Shown here: piece after piece, positions 48,301-55,583 of the stretch
How positions within the stretch are numbered: the first letter of the stretch is position 1
How the letters are laid out: each line of letters opens with the position of its first letter
Assembly: GCA_963855995.1 (NCBI GenBank)
Contig: OY979723.1
Location: 3,746,501 to 3,810,500, forward strand
Origin: Muricea muricata
Taxonomy: Eukaryota > Cnidaria > Anthozoa > Malacalcyonacea > Plexauridae
Direction of reading: 5' to 3'
DNA: 64,000 bases
Made by a program: the position numbers and the translations under genes
The notes under the pieces: generated by a model
Databases searched by the model: none
What the model saw: only the letters and a program-made list of their open reading frames with translations
Told to the model about the DNA's origin: nothing

Positions 48301-51300
48301 ATGTTTTCATTGTCTGTTTGGTAATTTTTTATCCGAATAATCATCGCAGAGTTTGTGTCATTATAAATTTTTAATCAAGTAATTTGAAAATGTTTTGGGA
48401 TACCCATTCCAAGACATTAACTTATATAGACCTTAGCTAGCCTATGTAACTTTATTCTGTCTGATGATGGTTTTGAAATAAAACCGAAATATTACAGTCT
48501 CAACCGTTTCTTCTTTTTAACTCGAGTATTGAGTTTACGAGATGTATTTCTTCGGAATATGTTCTATTTTGTATTTTATTAAAGTGTAAGCATGGCATGG
48601 CGGCTAGCTTCACACCACATAACTAGCGACATACTACTCACCGTCAGTACAATTTGTTCCATGTAAGGGAAAAGGACAATCACATCTCCAACTCGTCATC
48701 GTACTGATACACTCGCCTCCAAACTGACATGGGTTGGAAGTACATGGGTCCACATCTAAAAAAATGTTATCGAGATCAATTTTTGAAATGATTAAATTTC
48801 ATGCATGATAAAAAACATTTCGCCTCGAGTATTAGAAGGAATTTTTCAAAATTAAATGATCTGTAATACGTGTGTACTTTAACAGTAATATCTTGACATC
48901 AAAAATGTAATTTCTTGCGCAGGTTCTCTAGGTTTAACAACTCGTGCATAAAAATTGTATGCACTCACCAAGCGTGCAGCAATTTCTATTTAATAAGTTC
49001 CAATAGCTATTGAGTAATTTAATAGCTGATAAGCATGTCCATTTATAGATGTATTCGGTTCATTTATTTGCATGTTATTTGTCAGATCAATTTATATTTT
49101 TTGCCATCTACAGGGTGTATAAAAAATTGAACATATTTGAGATCGCTCTGTACTTCAACAAGTGCCTCAATCTTGGGTTATATAATGTATAAGAGACAGA
49201 AAAATTGATAAGTTTATAACATTAAAACCGCGGGGGGGGGGGGGAGTTGTGTCTCTTACAAGTAATTTGTGTCTCTTTTACAAGTTTAATGTTTAAAAGT
49301 GATTTTGACGTGGTGGATAGAAAATACGTCGGATGTAATGGTGCGGTTCAAAATTTTAGAAAATTTAATTGCATCTGAACCGTTTAAAACGTCGAACAAA
49401 CCTCCATACTTTGAGCAAAATCAGCTTAAATTTGTGCATTCATAATTTGTATACAACTCTTCTCAAAGTCCAAGGGGTGTCTATACTTTTGAGAATTCAG
49501 ACTTTAACAGATGGTTTGCGGCTCTCTTTTGAGAAATTGCTAATGTGCGCTTCATTACCTGCGAAAACTCGTCTGCAATGCAGAGTTCTCTGTAATTCCT
49601 AGCATGGTACTCAAATCCGTTTTACAGCTGTGTTCTATTTTGCTAAAAACTGTAATTTATGCTCACGTTCTTCACACTTTGGGCCAGTATATTGAGTATG
49701 ACAATTTTCACACCGATATCCAAGATGCAAATCGTTGACACAACTTTCTGCATTCGTACAAGGGTTGCTTGCACACGCATCTAGTGAAAGAAGATTATTC
49801 TATAAATATCACTGTTATGTAGAGTTTTTGGCCACGGCGAAAAATAGTATCTAAACACGGGAAAAAATACGATATTTTTTATGCGGGAAAATATCATTTT
49901 CGCATTTTCACGTATAAAGAACATAATGCATACATTCCATGCAAACTTTCTTTCGCCGCTTTTAAAATAAACAGATATCTCAAAATACATATAATATACA
50001 GTATAATATATAAATTAGTAAAATAGAAAGAGTATGTATACACAAAATAAGATGCTCAATACAACGTTGTACAGTGTTTTTGCTATGAATTAATTTTTAA
50101 TTTCTAACTATTCATGCAGTAGTGGAAACATCGACCACGTAATCATTTCCCGAAAATAATTTTGAGTTTTCAAAATGGGAGGTTTAATTTGCAAAAGCAG
50201 CACACGCATTTTCAAATTTTATGCAAAAAGTTTAGCTACTTCAGCTAAGATACTAAAATTAAAGATCAAGCATTCGACAAGTATTCCTTTTGTATCCTGG
50301 TGCAGGAACCTCACCTGGTGCAGGAACATAGTTTGCGTGGCGTGCCATTTCTGGTGCCTAAAAGGAAATGAAAGAGTATAGATACAATTTTGATACAATT
50401 TTTTTTCCAAGTGTATTATCAAGCTACGCCTCACGTGATCACATTTGAGCAAATACTGATAACAAATTTGCTAGTTAATTTCAGGTACATATTTTGGCTT
50501 AGCGGTTCAAGTTATACCCGACACCATTAGCGTGGAAGCGAGTTGGGCATTAACCAAGGACCGGTTGTATGAAGAGGTGATTAACGTCAACTACGATTAG
50601 TGGAAATGTTAACCAATCAGAACTACGTATTTCAACCTAATCAATATTTAACATAAATCAGTGATTAAAAAAGTGATTAAAGTGTTTATGCAACAAAATT
50701 TCACCCAAAAGTGTGATGGCCTCAGTGTAAAGTTAACGTGAAATGGGTTGGTAACTTCTTTTACAGAAGTTCATCATTTTGATTCTCTCGTGAGAAATTG
50801 GCTTTGAATAATATGCAAATATCACACTTATGACATCACAGTGCACAATGAGTTTTTAGTGCTGTAGGAATTTCTCTTACATAGGAATTTCGTATCCATG
50901 ATAAATTTCCAAAAGTTGCACTAAAATACAGCAATTCGGAATTTCTAATTAAGTTATAATTTTGGAACTTTGTTCGACAAAATTAAATCGTTTGTTATTA
51001 AAAATTTAGGTTGTTTTAAAATACATTATGCACTGTGATGTCATAAGTATGATATTTGCATATTATTCAAAGCTAAATTTCTCATGAAAGAAGCCAGACA
51101 ATGAACTTTTGTAAAAGAAGTTACCAACCCATTTTACGTTATCTCTACACTGAGGGGGAGGAAGAAATTCGTTGCATAAACACTTTAAAAATTATATACA
51201 ACTGGCCCCAGATTAATAAATCATACACATAGCTACCGGTTTACGACCGAAGATTGGGTTCGCCACGTAAACAGTATCAGATTTGTCAATAAGATCTTCG

Positions 51301-51566
51301 GGATTTGTCAGAATGCTCGCTTCGCTCAGTTCACAGATATCCAAATTGGGAAAATAATTGAAACTCTGGCATCGATCATTTTCTGCCCAACAATCCGCCA
51401 TGCAATGCTGGGGGTCTATAGCTTCTTTCGTTATCTTATACACGTGTCCCCTCAAATATTTTCCAAGTTTTGATCCAGTTCTCCGTTTCACCACGTATTT
51501 TTCTTGTAAGTCAACTGCCAGCGATACGGCGAGCACAGCGGCAAATGCAGCGTAATAAAGTGACAT
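33317..51566 (-). CDS. Secreted PAN/Apple-EGF-EGF-LamG protein (at least 6 exons)
   Basis: Exons on the minus strand are 51566-51245, 49780-49667, 48755-48642, 43600-43375, 37972-37771 and 33544-33343. Phases are 1,1,1,2,0 and all but the first donor are clear GT/AG sites. Modules in order are signal peptide, PAN/Apple (Cys55, 59, 66, 78), two six-cysteine EGF domains and one LamG/pentraxin-like domain. If the last exon is not spliced it reads to a TAG at 33317, giving 401 residues. If its phase-1 donor (GAG|GTAGGC) is used, it joins the exon at 32154 in frame, giving one 876-residue protein with three LamG domains. An extracellular adhesion or matrix role is inferred from the modules. Introns hold the RecQ transposon and the LINE/Penelope composite. 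Confidence 0.72.
33343..33544 (-). CDS. LamG exon, end of the upstream gene's LamG domain
   Basis: Acceptor 'ttttgtag', phase 0 at entry. It encodes EYFYNGSIGKFDIG, the late strand of the fold, then a Cys-containing segment with MMLADAVWAGM. It either ends in phase 1 at 33343 or reads on to the TAG at 33317. Confidence 0.72.
33565..33860 (-). repeat. Fragment of the dispersed repeat, opposite orientation
   Basis: Words at about 33590-33740 ('gtaactgttttgttat', 'gtgcagttatattttac', 'tagtcagttt') are complements of parts of 25030-25140 and 36410-36510. Divergence is high and borders are vague. Confidence 0.5.
33861..34746. other. Intron sequence, no supported feature
   Basis: An open frame of 112 codons on the minus strand (34296-33958) is AT-rich and shows no recognisable domain or splice context. 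I treat it as chance. Nothing else is seen. Confidence 0.35.
34747..34987. mobile_element. 241-bp foldback MITE
   Basis: 'gatggacgagaggtaggttt' on the left is mirrored by 'aaacctacctctcgtccat' on the right. The match runs about 100 bp inward, through 'aagatggcggctgttttt' and 'aaccagacatttat'. The centre is short and noncoding. The target duplication is unclear. Confidence 0.82.
35257..36204. mobile_element. Unidentified 948-bp insertion with 6-bp direct repeat
   Basis: The sequence 'atgaaa' flanks it at 35251-35256 and 36205-36210, where the host repeat is otherwise continuous. It contains open frames on both strands with no recognised domain. It also holds a palindromic minisatellite at 35840-36033, a TATA-like 'cttatatatac' near 36049 and a following transcribed-leader-like stretch. 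A solo LTR or other non-autonomous element is possible. The ends are not TG...CA, so I do not assign it. Confidence 0.6.
35840..36033. repeat. Palindromic minisatellite, about six units
   Basis: Units read 'ggggattatcaccccta' followed by 'gggc', with starts spaced about 30-45 bp. Each unit can fold, since CTAGGGG pairs with CCCCTAG around ATTATCA. The first two units are degenerate. Confidence 0.85.
36513..36566. repeat. Perfect-type hairpin at the end of the dispersed repeat
   Basis: The left arm, 36513-36535, pairs with the right arm, 36541-36566, with a 5-base loop 'aactc'. There are only two small bulges. The related site at about 25138-25170 is degraded. It could be a terminal structure of the repeat family. 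Confidence 0.75.
36601..37770. other. Intron sequence, no supported feature
   Basis: I see no coding exon or clear repeat on either strand. A fragment at about 36815-36850 ('tatatctgataaacacacgc') resembles words at 20123 and 29613. Confidence 0.35.
37771..37972 (-). CDS. LamG exon (middle of the upstream gene's LamG domain)
   Basis: Acceptor 'ttctattccag', donor 'aag|gtaggt', phases 2 to 0. It encodes HPVNDGNWHVIAIVLQPSAE, then LLFYLDGV and RLGTMYLGYYK. The N-D-G-x-W-H-x-I strand followed by LDG is the classic LamG/pentraxin-like core. Confidence 0.85.
38312..38468 (+). repeat. Left inverted terminal repeat of the RecQ transposon
   Basis: It aligns with the complement of 42893-43066 with a few small gaps. 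Nested inside is a smaller inverted pair, 'cccaggctctctt' and 'gagaccctgg'. Confidence 0.8.
38630..40198 (+). pseudogene. Cys-motif (ZAD-like) protein gene of the transposon, broken
   Basis: Exon 1 runs from ATG 38630 to about 39033 (donor GTAGGT). It has CSSCRLCG and LLCRPCERRL, giving paired C-x2-C motifs spaced like a ZAD-type zinc-binding fold. A one-base frameshift near 39000 breaks it. Exon 2 runs 39882-40198 (acceptor 'ttttattttag', donor CAG|GTAATA) in phase 0. It has CPLAYQLLSAMID, then after another frameshift KMFRRCHEMSRLQRMNTVLL. I recognise this combination as recurrent in cnidarian repeat-derived proteins, perhaps of the DUF6589 type, at low confidence. The rest of the protein is missing. 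Confidence 0.55.
39034..39881 (+). other. Intron of the transposon's Cys-motif gene
   Basis: The interval has a donor GTAGGT and acceptor ending TTTTAG. A 94-codon open frame at 39402-39686 has no recognised features and is probably chance. Confidence 0.4.
40199..41236. other. Empty middle of the RecQ transposon
   Basis: No coding motif is recognised on either strand. Expected parts of both genes are absent here, suggesting internal deletion or decay. Confidence 0.4.
41237..42766 (-). pseudogene. RecQ-like SF2 helicase gene of the transposon
   Basis: Exon 1 (42766-42222) has motif I LPTGYGKSIIFHLLPALL, then VILVIFPLNSLIQDQL and THPES, and motif II VVVDEAHCTLEW. It ends at a GTATGT donor in phase 2. 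Exon 2 (from 42014) joins in frame. It carries motif III (ITLTATAN), then an in-frame TAA at 41791-41789, then IIYLPLRWCG, FATVAIGMGADIP and the motif VI block QYFQETGRAGRDG. No RQC or HRDC domain is seen, and the frame ends at 41237 without a clear donor. RecQ-type helicases unwind DNA 3' to 5'; here the role would serve the mobile element. One stop and missing C-terminus mean it is probably inactive. Confidence 0.8.
42893..43066 (-). repeat. Right inverted terminal repeat of the RecQ transposon
   Basis: It is the complement of 38312-38468. Flanking sequence outside 43066 continues with a 'ggacatgccaaaagtcatgc' stretch that has no clear partner on the left, so the true end is uncertain. Confidence 0.8.
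43375..43600 (-). CDS. LamG exon (start of the upstream gene's LamG domain)
   Basis: Acceptor 'tttcatgtag', donor 'catgt|gtaagt', phases 1 to 2. It encodes VTGRPLSRFTLRFWFKTTEQ and VWRDRNTFFVELWKDHV, the first strands of the domain. It joins the EGF exon ending at 48642 and the exon starting at 37972 in phase. Confidence 0.8.
43601..44071. other. Intron sequence, no supported feature
   Basis: Nothing recognisable on either strand; open frames here are short and unsupported. Confidence 0.35.
44079..44119 (-). ncRNA. Hammerhead-like motif, left arm
   Basis: On the minus strand the order is CTGT, CTGATGA, GGTTTT-loop-AAAACC, GAAA, TATT, ACAG. The sequence is identical to 48457-48497 over this core. 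Stem III would be minimal or need a dimer. Self-cleavage is unproven. Confidence 0.45.
44270..47480 (+). mobile_element. Non-LTR retrotransposon (LINE), 5'-truncated and broken
   Basis: The endonuclease part has VCICETWLN and GGGVLVAIKS near 44330-44460, then VVVVGDLNLPE near 44640. The RT has NYRPISLLSIVSKTLERC, then YLDFAKAFDSVDH (motif A), SGVPQESILS (motif B) and ALYADDSKI (motif C). At least three frames are used. Stops include TAG at 45781 and TAA near 45968, and motif B has Glu where Gly is usual. The first endonuclease motif is missing. The 3' part holds a pentamer repeat and ends near 'aataaagttgttaaatt'. The family is probably CR1/Jockey-like, by motif style. Confidence 0.85.
47095..47300 (+). 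repeat. (TTGTG)n pentamer array in LINE 3' region
   Basis: About 40 units run with single-base variants near 47215 and 47253 and a switch to 'tcgtg' units at 47266-47288. The open frames reading CVVLC repeats in all frames come only from this array. Confidence 0.95.
47930..48140 (-). pseudogene. GIY-YIG endonuclease fragment, Penelope-type
   Basis: The minus-strand frame reads VLY, a stop, ITCPDCNNSYIGQKFRC, then DDRLSGHAKYHQNN. The YIG motif and downstream Arg/His fit GIY-YIG nucleases; the C-P-D-C pair is seen in some Penelope-like elements. Only this domain is recognisable. Confidence 0.6.
48457..48497 (+). ncRNA. Hammerhead-like motif, right arm
   Basis: CTGT at 48457-48460 pairs with ACAG at 48494-48497 (stem I). 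CTGATGA is at 48461-48467. GGTTTT and AAAACC (48469-48474, 48480-48485) form stem II with loop GAAAT. GAAA is at 48486-48489, followed by palindrome-like AATATT. This is the order of conserved hammerhead elements as found in Penelope-like elements. The very small stem III is the weak point. Confidence 0.48.
48642..48755 (-). CDS. Second EGF-like exon
   Basis: This 114-nt exon, phases 1 to 1, has acceptor 'ttttttag' and donor 'acg|gtgagt'. It encodes six cysteines in EGF order, beginning DVDPCTSNPCQFGGEC. The leading D-V-D is often linked to calcium binding in EGF domains, though the later Asn/Asp position is not clear. Confidence 0.88.
48756..49666. other. Intron between the two EGF exons
   Basis: A single 'ctacagggtgtataaaaaa' at about 49109 looks like a MITE end without a visible partner. 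A G tract lies at about 49231-49243. The open frame at 49369-49602 has no support. Confidence 0.4.
49667..49780 (-). CDS. First EGF-like exon
   Basis: Also exactly 114 nt with phases 1 to 1. The acceptor is 'ctttcactag' and the donor 'gaac|gtgagc'. It encodes six cysteines (DACASNPCTNAESC, then GYRCENC and GPKC). Equal length and phase with the next EGF exon suggest exon duplication. Confidence 0.88.
49781..50678. other. Intron sequence, no supported feature
   Basis: AT-rich with no coding or repeat signal that I can support. Confidence 0.35.
50679..51187. mobile_element. ~510-bp foldback MITE
   Basis: The outer words 'aaagtgtttatgcaacaaaa' and 'gttgcataaacacttt' pair. Then 'cctcagtgtaaagttaacg' pairs with 'acgttatctctacactgagg', and further in 'atgggttggtaacttctttt' pairs with 'aaaagaagttaccaaccca'. 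The inverted ends exceed 130 bp. A degraded relative lies around 30485-30790. No protein. Confidence 0.82.
51245..51566 (-). CDS. First exon: signal peptide and PAN/Apple domain
   Basis: The ATG is at 51566-51564. Residues 1-18 form a hydrophobic signal peptide (MSLYYAAFAAVLAVSLAV). A PAN/Apple module follows, with cysteines at 55, 59, 66 and 78 and the family's RCQSFNYF...ICEL pattern. I place the donor at GTAAAC (51244) because it gives the phase-1 end the next exon needs. Other phase-1 GTs nearby are possible, and the frame stays open to 51213. Confidence 0.8.
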
Positions 51567-52983
51567 CTATGGGTATGAAAATCAGATGGCTCCATTTAGT
51601 TTCTACGCTTTCCCCGTTCAAAATTTTTCAAAAAAAATAACCACATCACACAACTAAAATCTTTTTAAAGGAGAATGAGAACGTTTGCTATTTTTGAAAG
51701 AAAGTTGGCATTGCGTCACGATTAATTGCGTCACGATTTATTGGATTATTTTACATTCGAGAACTTGGTCTGTTTACGCGCATTTTTTTGCACACGCAAA
51801 TTACAATTTGAAAAAAATAAGACCACCTCGTCACTATTATTACTTATCTTCTCATTAGTTAATTAAGGATCAGGAAAAATGTAGCATAAATCGAAAACAC
51901 ACAATTTTTCTTCGGAAGTAATAAATTCTTGCCTAACTGATTATTGATATTTAAATTGGCAGGTGCTAAAAAAACATTTAAAACTCTATTCCACAGCATA
52001 GAGATGATGAAAAGGTTTTTTATTCTTGTTCAGTTTAAAACAATTTAAGATAAAATTCAAGCCCTTTCCATTCATTATTCTTCATAAGTTGAAGTTGATG
52101 GTAAAAAGTTTACATCTAATGCTACATCTATATCAAAAACATACATGCGGTTTTTAGATGAAAATTTGATGCAAGTTTTAATTCTGCACCTATAGGAGGA
52201 GAAAGATATTGTTCTACAAATTTCAAAAGGATTACTTGACGCTAACGCTGTGTTAAGGAAATAGGAAAATTATAAAAAATTATTAATTTTCAACGCGTTC
52301 CAAGTTTACCTTGGGTGACATAGCTGTAAGAAGCATATGTACTCAGATAATAAAATGTTAGTGAAAAGCTCAATCATATATTAATGTTAGCTTTTCTGCT
52401 TCATATTTTTAGTTTCTGAGGAACCATGCTTCCTCCTAATTTTACGAACTAGTTTATCTGCAGAATTTAGTTGCGCTTTACAAATCGCCCGAAGGGGCTA
52501 AAAATGCAATATCCCCCAAATCCTCGCAAAATTGCACCTGTTGAGAGAATGGCGATTAATTAAAATTCAAATTTGATTTGTTTAGGTATAATAACATTTA
52601 CTTACTTCTTTGGAAAGTATTCTGCTTTGCAAATGTTGGTTTACATCAGCGAAGTTTATCTTCAGTACATGTGATGATTGTGGAATACTTAATTAGTTTT
52701 GTTGCTGGTGGCCAAAGCGTCTTTAAATCTTAGTAGACGAACATTAGGCTTGTTATGATTGCCGGTTTTGGATCCATGTTCCACAGCAAAAATACATAAA
52801 GCAAAACAAACAGGACTACGTTTGAAACTCTTAACAACATGTAGATATAACACCATCGGACCAGTAAAATTAGCGTTTAATCATGTCATGCGTATGATTT
52901 GAAATCTAAAATATTAAAATATACAAAAGTTACAATATTAAATCTTATGCGTAGTGCGTTTATATAGCTATAGCCAACTGGGA
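51567..52983. other. Upstream region of the PAN/EGF/LamG gene
   Basis: No gene is seen. The promoter of the minus-strand gene should lie just right of 51566, but I cannot point to a convincing TATA box or initiator. Confidence 0.35.
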
Positions 52984-53326
52984 TTGGTAGCGAGTCTTAT
53001 CCAATTTAAGTGCACAAAATAATTTCGTGACGATTTAACGTTTGTCTTTGAGGACGTTCAGTGTTTAATTCCATTTTAGAATCATTCTCAGAGATATGAA
53101 AAACTAGATTCATATTAATATGTCACTGCAACACCGAAAAATTCGTTGTCTTGAGTGGGATTTTGACTCGCATTTTCAGGTTTCTTGACTGCCATTCAGT
53201 TAACTGTAATCGGTGCGTCCTCAAAGGCAAGCGTTAAGTTGTCAACTGCGTGCTTGTCCTCAAAGACGAGCGTTAAGTCATCACGGAAATATCACGTGCG
53301 CTTAAAATGGATAAGACTCACTACCG
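52984..53326. mobile_element. ~343-bp MITE with ~80-bp inverted ends
   Basis: 'ggtagcgagtcttatccaat' on the left is mirrored by 'ggataagactcactacc' on the right. The match continues inward to 'gtctttgaggac' and 'gtcctcaaagac'. The open frame at 53185-53508 crosses the right end and is not a gene. Confidence 0.8.
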
Positions 53327-54570
53327 ATATGCAAGTCTTTTGCTCGATAGCTCATTTGGCAGTCTATAAACCCGAAGATGCGATTTTTTGTTGTTCTCTG
53401 CATTGCCAAGCTTTTCATATCTCTGAGGTTGGTTCTGAAATAGTAGGTGATCGCCAATTGGCGTGTTATTACTCCGCGCCATTTATTACTCTTTTGTTGT
53501 GGGTGTAATCGCAGAAGGTGTGTGGGAGAAATGGCTGAACAGGGATTTCTAATAGAGGTTCGGGTAAATTTGAAAAAACCCCGGTCTACAGGAGTAGCTT
53601 TGAAGAAGAAAAAACAACCATTGATGCCTTGTGTTCTTATACTAGAATATAAGAGGCCGATAGTAGTGAAAAATTTGGGAAGTAGGATGGTTGCTAACAG
53701 GTCTTCTTGACGGTGAGTTACAAAGATGATTTCCGCTATGCAAAAATCTGCCGTGAACGCAAACTCACCGCTTTTATAAAGAACAGAGTGCTAGATGTTT
53801 ACCACCTTCGACGCTTTAAGAATGGACACGAGTTAATACTCATAGCGGAAATTAGATCGTGATTCTTTTCAAGTTTAAACATTTCTTTCGTTTCCTCGTT
53901 ACGTTAATTGCTTCATTCGTTAGTCGCTTCAAACTATTATAACCTGATGTTTTCCGCGAAATCAGAAACCGGTGCATTAATTAATGATCGTTTGTTGAAA
54001 TTTCAGTTGAATAGAACTCGGTTAGGGTTCAACTTGGTCGATTGGCCGATGCAATGAAATGTATACTTTTGTCTTTTGCATTGAATGAACTTCCGACTCA
54101 TTAACGTGATCATTAACATTGTTTGTTTTTTGATAACTCGAGTAATTGCTTTTCAATGATTTGAAACATAGATTCAAGTAATACAGAATATTTCTATGGG
54201 TTGCCGTGCTCAGTCGCGTTATTGAGCACGCGGGAAGTTGGCAGAGCAAGAAAAAGGCGTAAGAGTTGGTCAAGGCTAAAGCTGAAACAAATTCTAGCGT
54301 TTGAGTATAGACAATTTACAACTTACAATTTACATACAGTAACGGAGAAATATTTGCACCCTTTTTAGCCGTGCTCGATCGTGTTAGAGAGCACGCATTT
54401 AAACCAATGAAAAAGCCTATTTTATGACATGTATATTTTAATTGGTTTTAATAATTTATTCACACGTATTAACAATCTATAATAATATATGTTGCGACTA
54501 TAGTTTATAGTTTTTATACAGCGAACAGGACACGTTATGAATGTCCTGAAATAAATCAATATAGAAAAGA
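53327..54570. other. Intergenic region before the GPCR cluster
   Basis: Two short hairpins, 54205-54232 ('ccgtgctca...gagcacgcgg' type) and about 54369-54396, look alike and could be remnants of one element. Open frames at 53447-53710 and 54022-54273 lack support. Confidence 0.4.
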
Positions 54571-54587
54571 GGGGGGGGGGGGGGGGG
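54571..54587. repeat. Poly-G tract
   Basis: Seventeen G bases within the upstream block shared by the GPCR loci. The corresponding place upstream of 57003 reads 'gggaggggatggg', so the pure run is a local expansion. Confidence 0.9.
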
Positions 54588-54643
54588 TCATTGCATGTCT
54601 GCCATGCATTGCACTTAAATTACTTTTACAATATACATTTGGA

Positions 54644-54649
54644 CAGGTG
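54644..54649 (+). promoter_or_regulatory. E-box-like CAGGTG upstream of GPCR
   Basis: ACAGGTGCA lies 52 bases before the ATG at 54696. The wider block at about 54517-54570 resembles 56860-56915 and 63300-63355, so the upstream regions are related by duplication. Confidence 0.35.
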
Positions 54650-54695
54650 CATTAAACAACTGTACGATCGAATACGACGATATAAGTTAAACAAA

Positions 54696-55583
54696 ATGGA
54701 CATTAATTCTCTCATCAACGTGATATTTCTGTGTCTTTTGAATACTTTGTTTATGATTGGAGGAATAGTTCTGAACCTTGTTGTTATTATCAGTCTATGG
54801 AGATCAACGCAACTTCGAAGGAAACTGTGCTACTTCACGATATTTGTTTTGTCCTGTTTTGATCTGGCTGTCGTCGCCATCGCTCATCCTATTCTTTTAT
54901 TATCAACAACATTGTGGTCGATGGCAATTTATCACGAACAAATTAGGATCACACGGATACAAACAGTTTCTGTATTGGGAGGTTTTTCAATGTTTGCGCT
55001 GTTAACGTTGAATGCAGAACGATTTTTGGCCCTACAATACCCATTTTTTCATCAAAGCTCGGTTACCAAAAGAAAACTTACATATTTTCTTGCACTATTG
55101 ATCACCAACGAAATCGCTGTAATGCAATTGTACTACTTTCTTGAAGTGAAAAAGAATATTAATATGCTCATAGCTGTGTTTCTAACATTCGTTTTCTTCA
55201 TCTTTATTTATATTAACTACAAAGTGTTTACCATCGCCAAGTCAAAACGCGAAGACGAAAGGGTTGCTTCATTTGAAACATCGGAAAGGCCGAAATATAA
55301 AATACATTTTAAAAGCATATCTGGATGTTCTTTGGCAGTCGGCTGCTTTTTCATCTGCTGTTCTCCACAGCTTATATATTCAATATGGCGTTTACTGTCA
55401 AACACTTCACGTACTGAAAGACAAGCCTTATTATTCAGTCTATGGTGCAACACAGTCATCTGTATGAACTCGACCTTCAACTGTGTGATATTTTTCTGGA
55501 GAAACTCAATCCTGCGATGTGAGGGAATGAAGACATTAAAGTACTTTATTTCAGCCAAAAAACGTCAAGTTTCTTATTCTTAA
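54696..55583 (+). CDS. Orphan rhodopsin-like GPCR, intronless
   Basis: The frame opens further upstream, but I take the ATG at 54696 because the product then starts MDINSLINVIF, aligned with the other family members. It has 295 residues. TM1 has GIVLN, TM2 LSCFDLA, TM3 ends in ERF in place of ERY, TM6 has CCSPQ and TM7 NSTFN. No cysteine is at the TM3 top and loop 2 is about ten residues. The C-terminus is basic (SAKKRQVSYS). Intracellular loop 3 is short and charged. It belongs to the same array family as 2618 but to a distinct subgroup with 57003 and 61422. The ligand is unknown. Confidence 0.88.
   Translation: MDINSLINVIFLCLLNTLFMIGGIVLNLVVIISLWRSTQLRRKLCYFTIFVLSCFDLAVVAIAHPILLLSTTLWSMAIYHEQIRITRIQTVSVLGGFSMFALLTLNAERFLALQYPFFHQSSVTKRKLTYFLALLITNEIAVMQLYYFLEVKKNINMLIAVFLTFVFFIFIYINYKVFTIAKSKREDERVASFETSERPKYKIHFKSISGCSLAVGCFFICCSPQLIYSIWRLLSNTSRTERQALLFSLWCNTVICMNSTFNCVIFFWRNSILRCEGMKTLKYFISAKKRQVSYS

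Larger units (their letters stand above)
44072..48505 (-). mobile_element. Penelope-like remnant with inverted ends, interrupted by a LINE
   Basis: The arms 44072-44150 and 48432-48505 are inverted copies of one another. Each carries a hammerhead-like motif pointing outward. Between them, 48140-47930 on the minus strand encodes a GIY-YIG-like segment (ITCPDCNNSYIGQKFRC and LSGHAKYHQNNAVAENF) with one stop. The minus-strand order would be nuclease then 3' tail, with the LINE at about 44270-47480 inserted between. The composite reading is inference. Confidence 0.55.

Noticed and set aside
53185-53710. Two overlapping frames of 107 and 87 codons
   Set aside because: The first crosses a MITE end, and neither shows a domain or signal.
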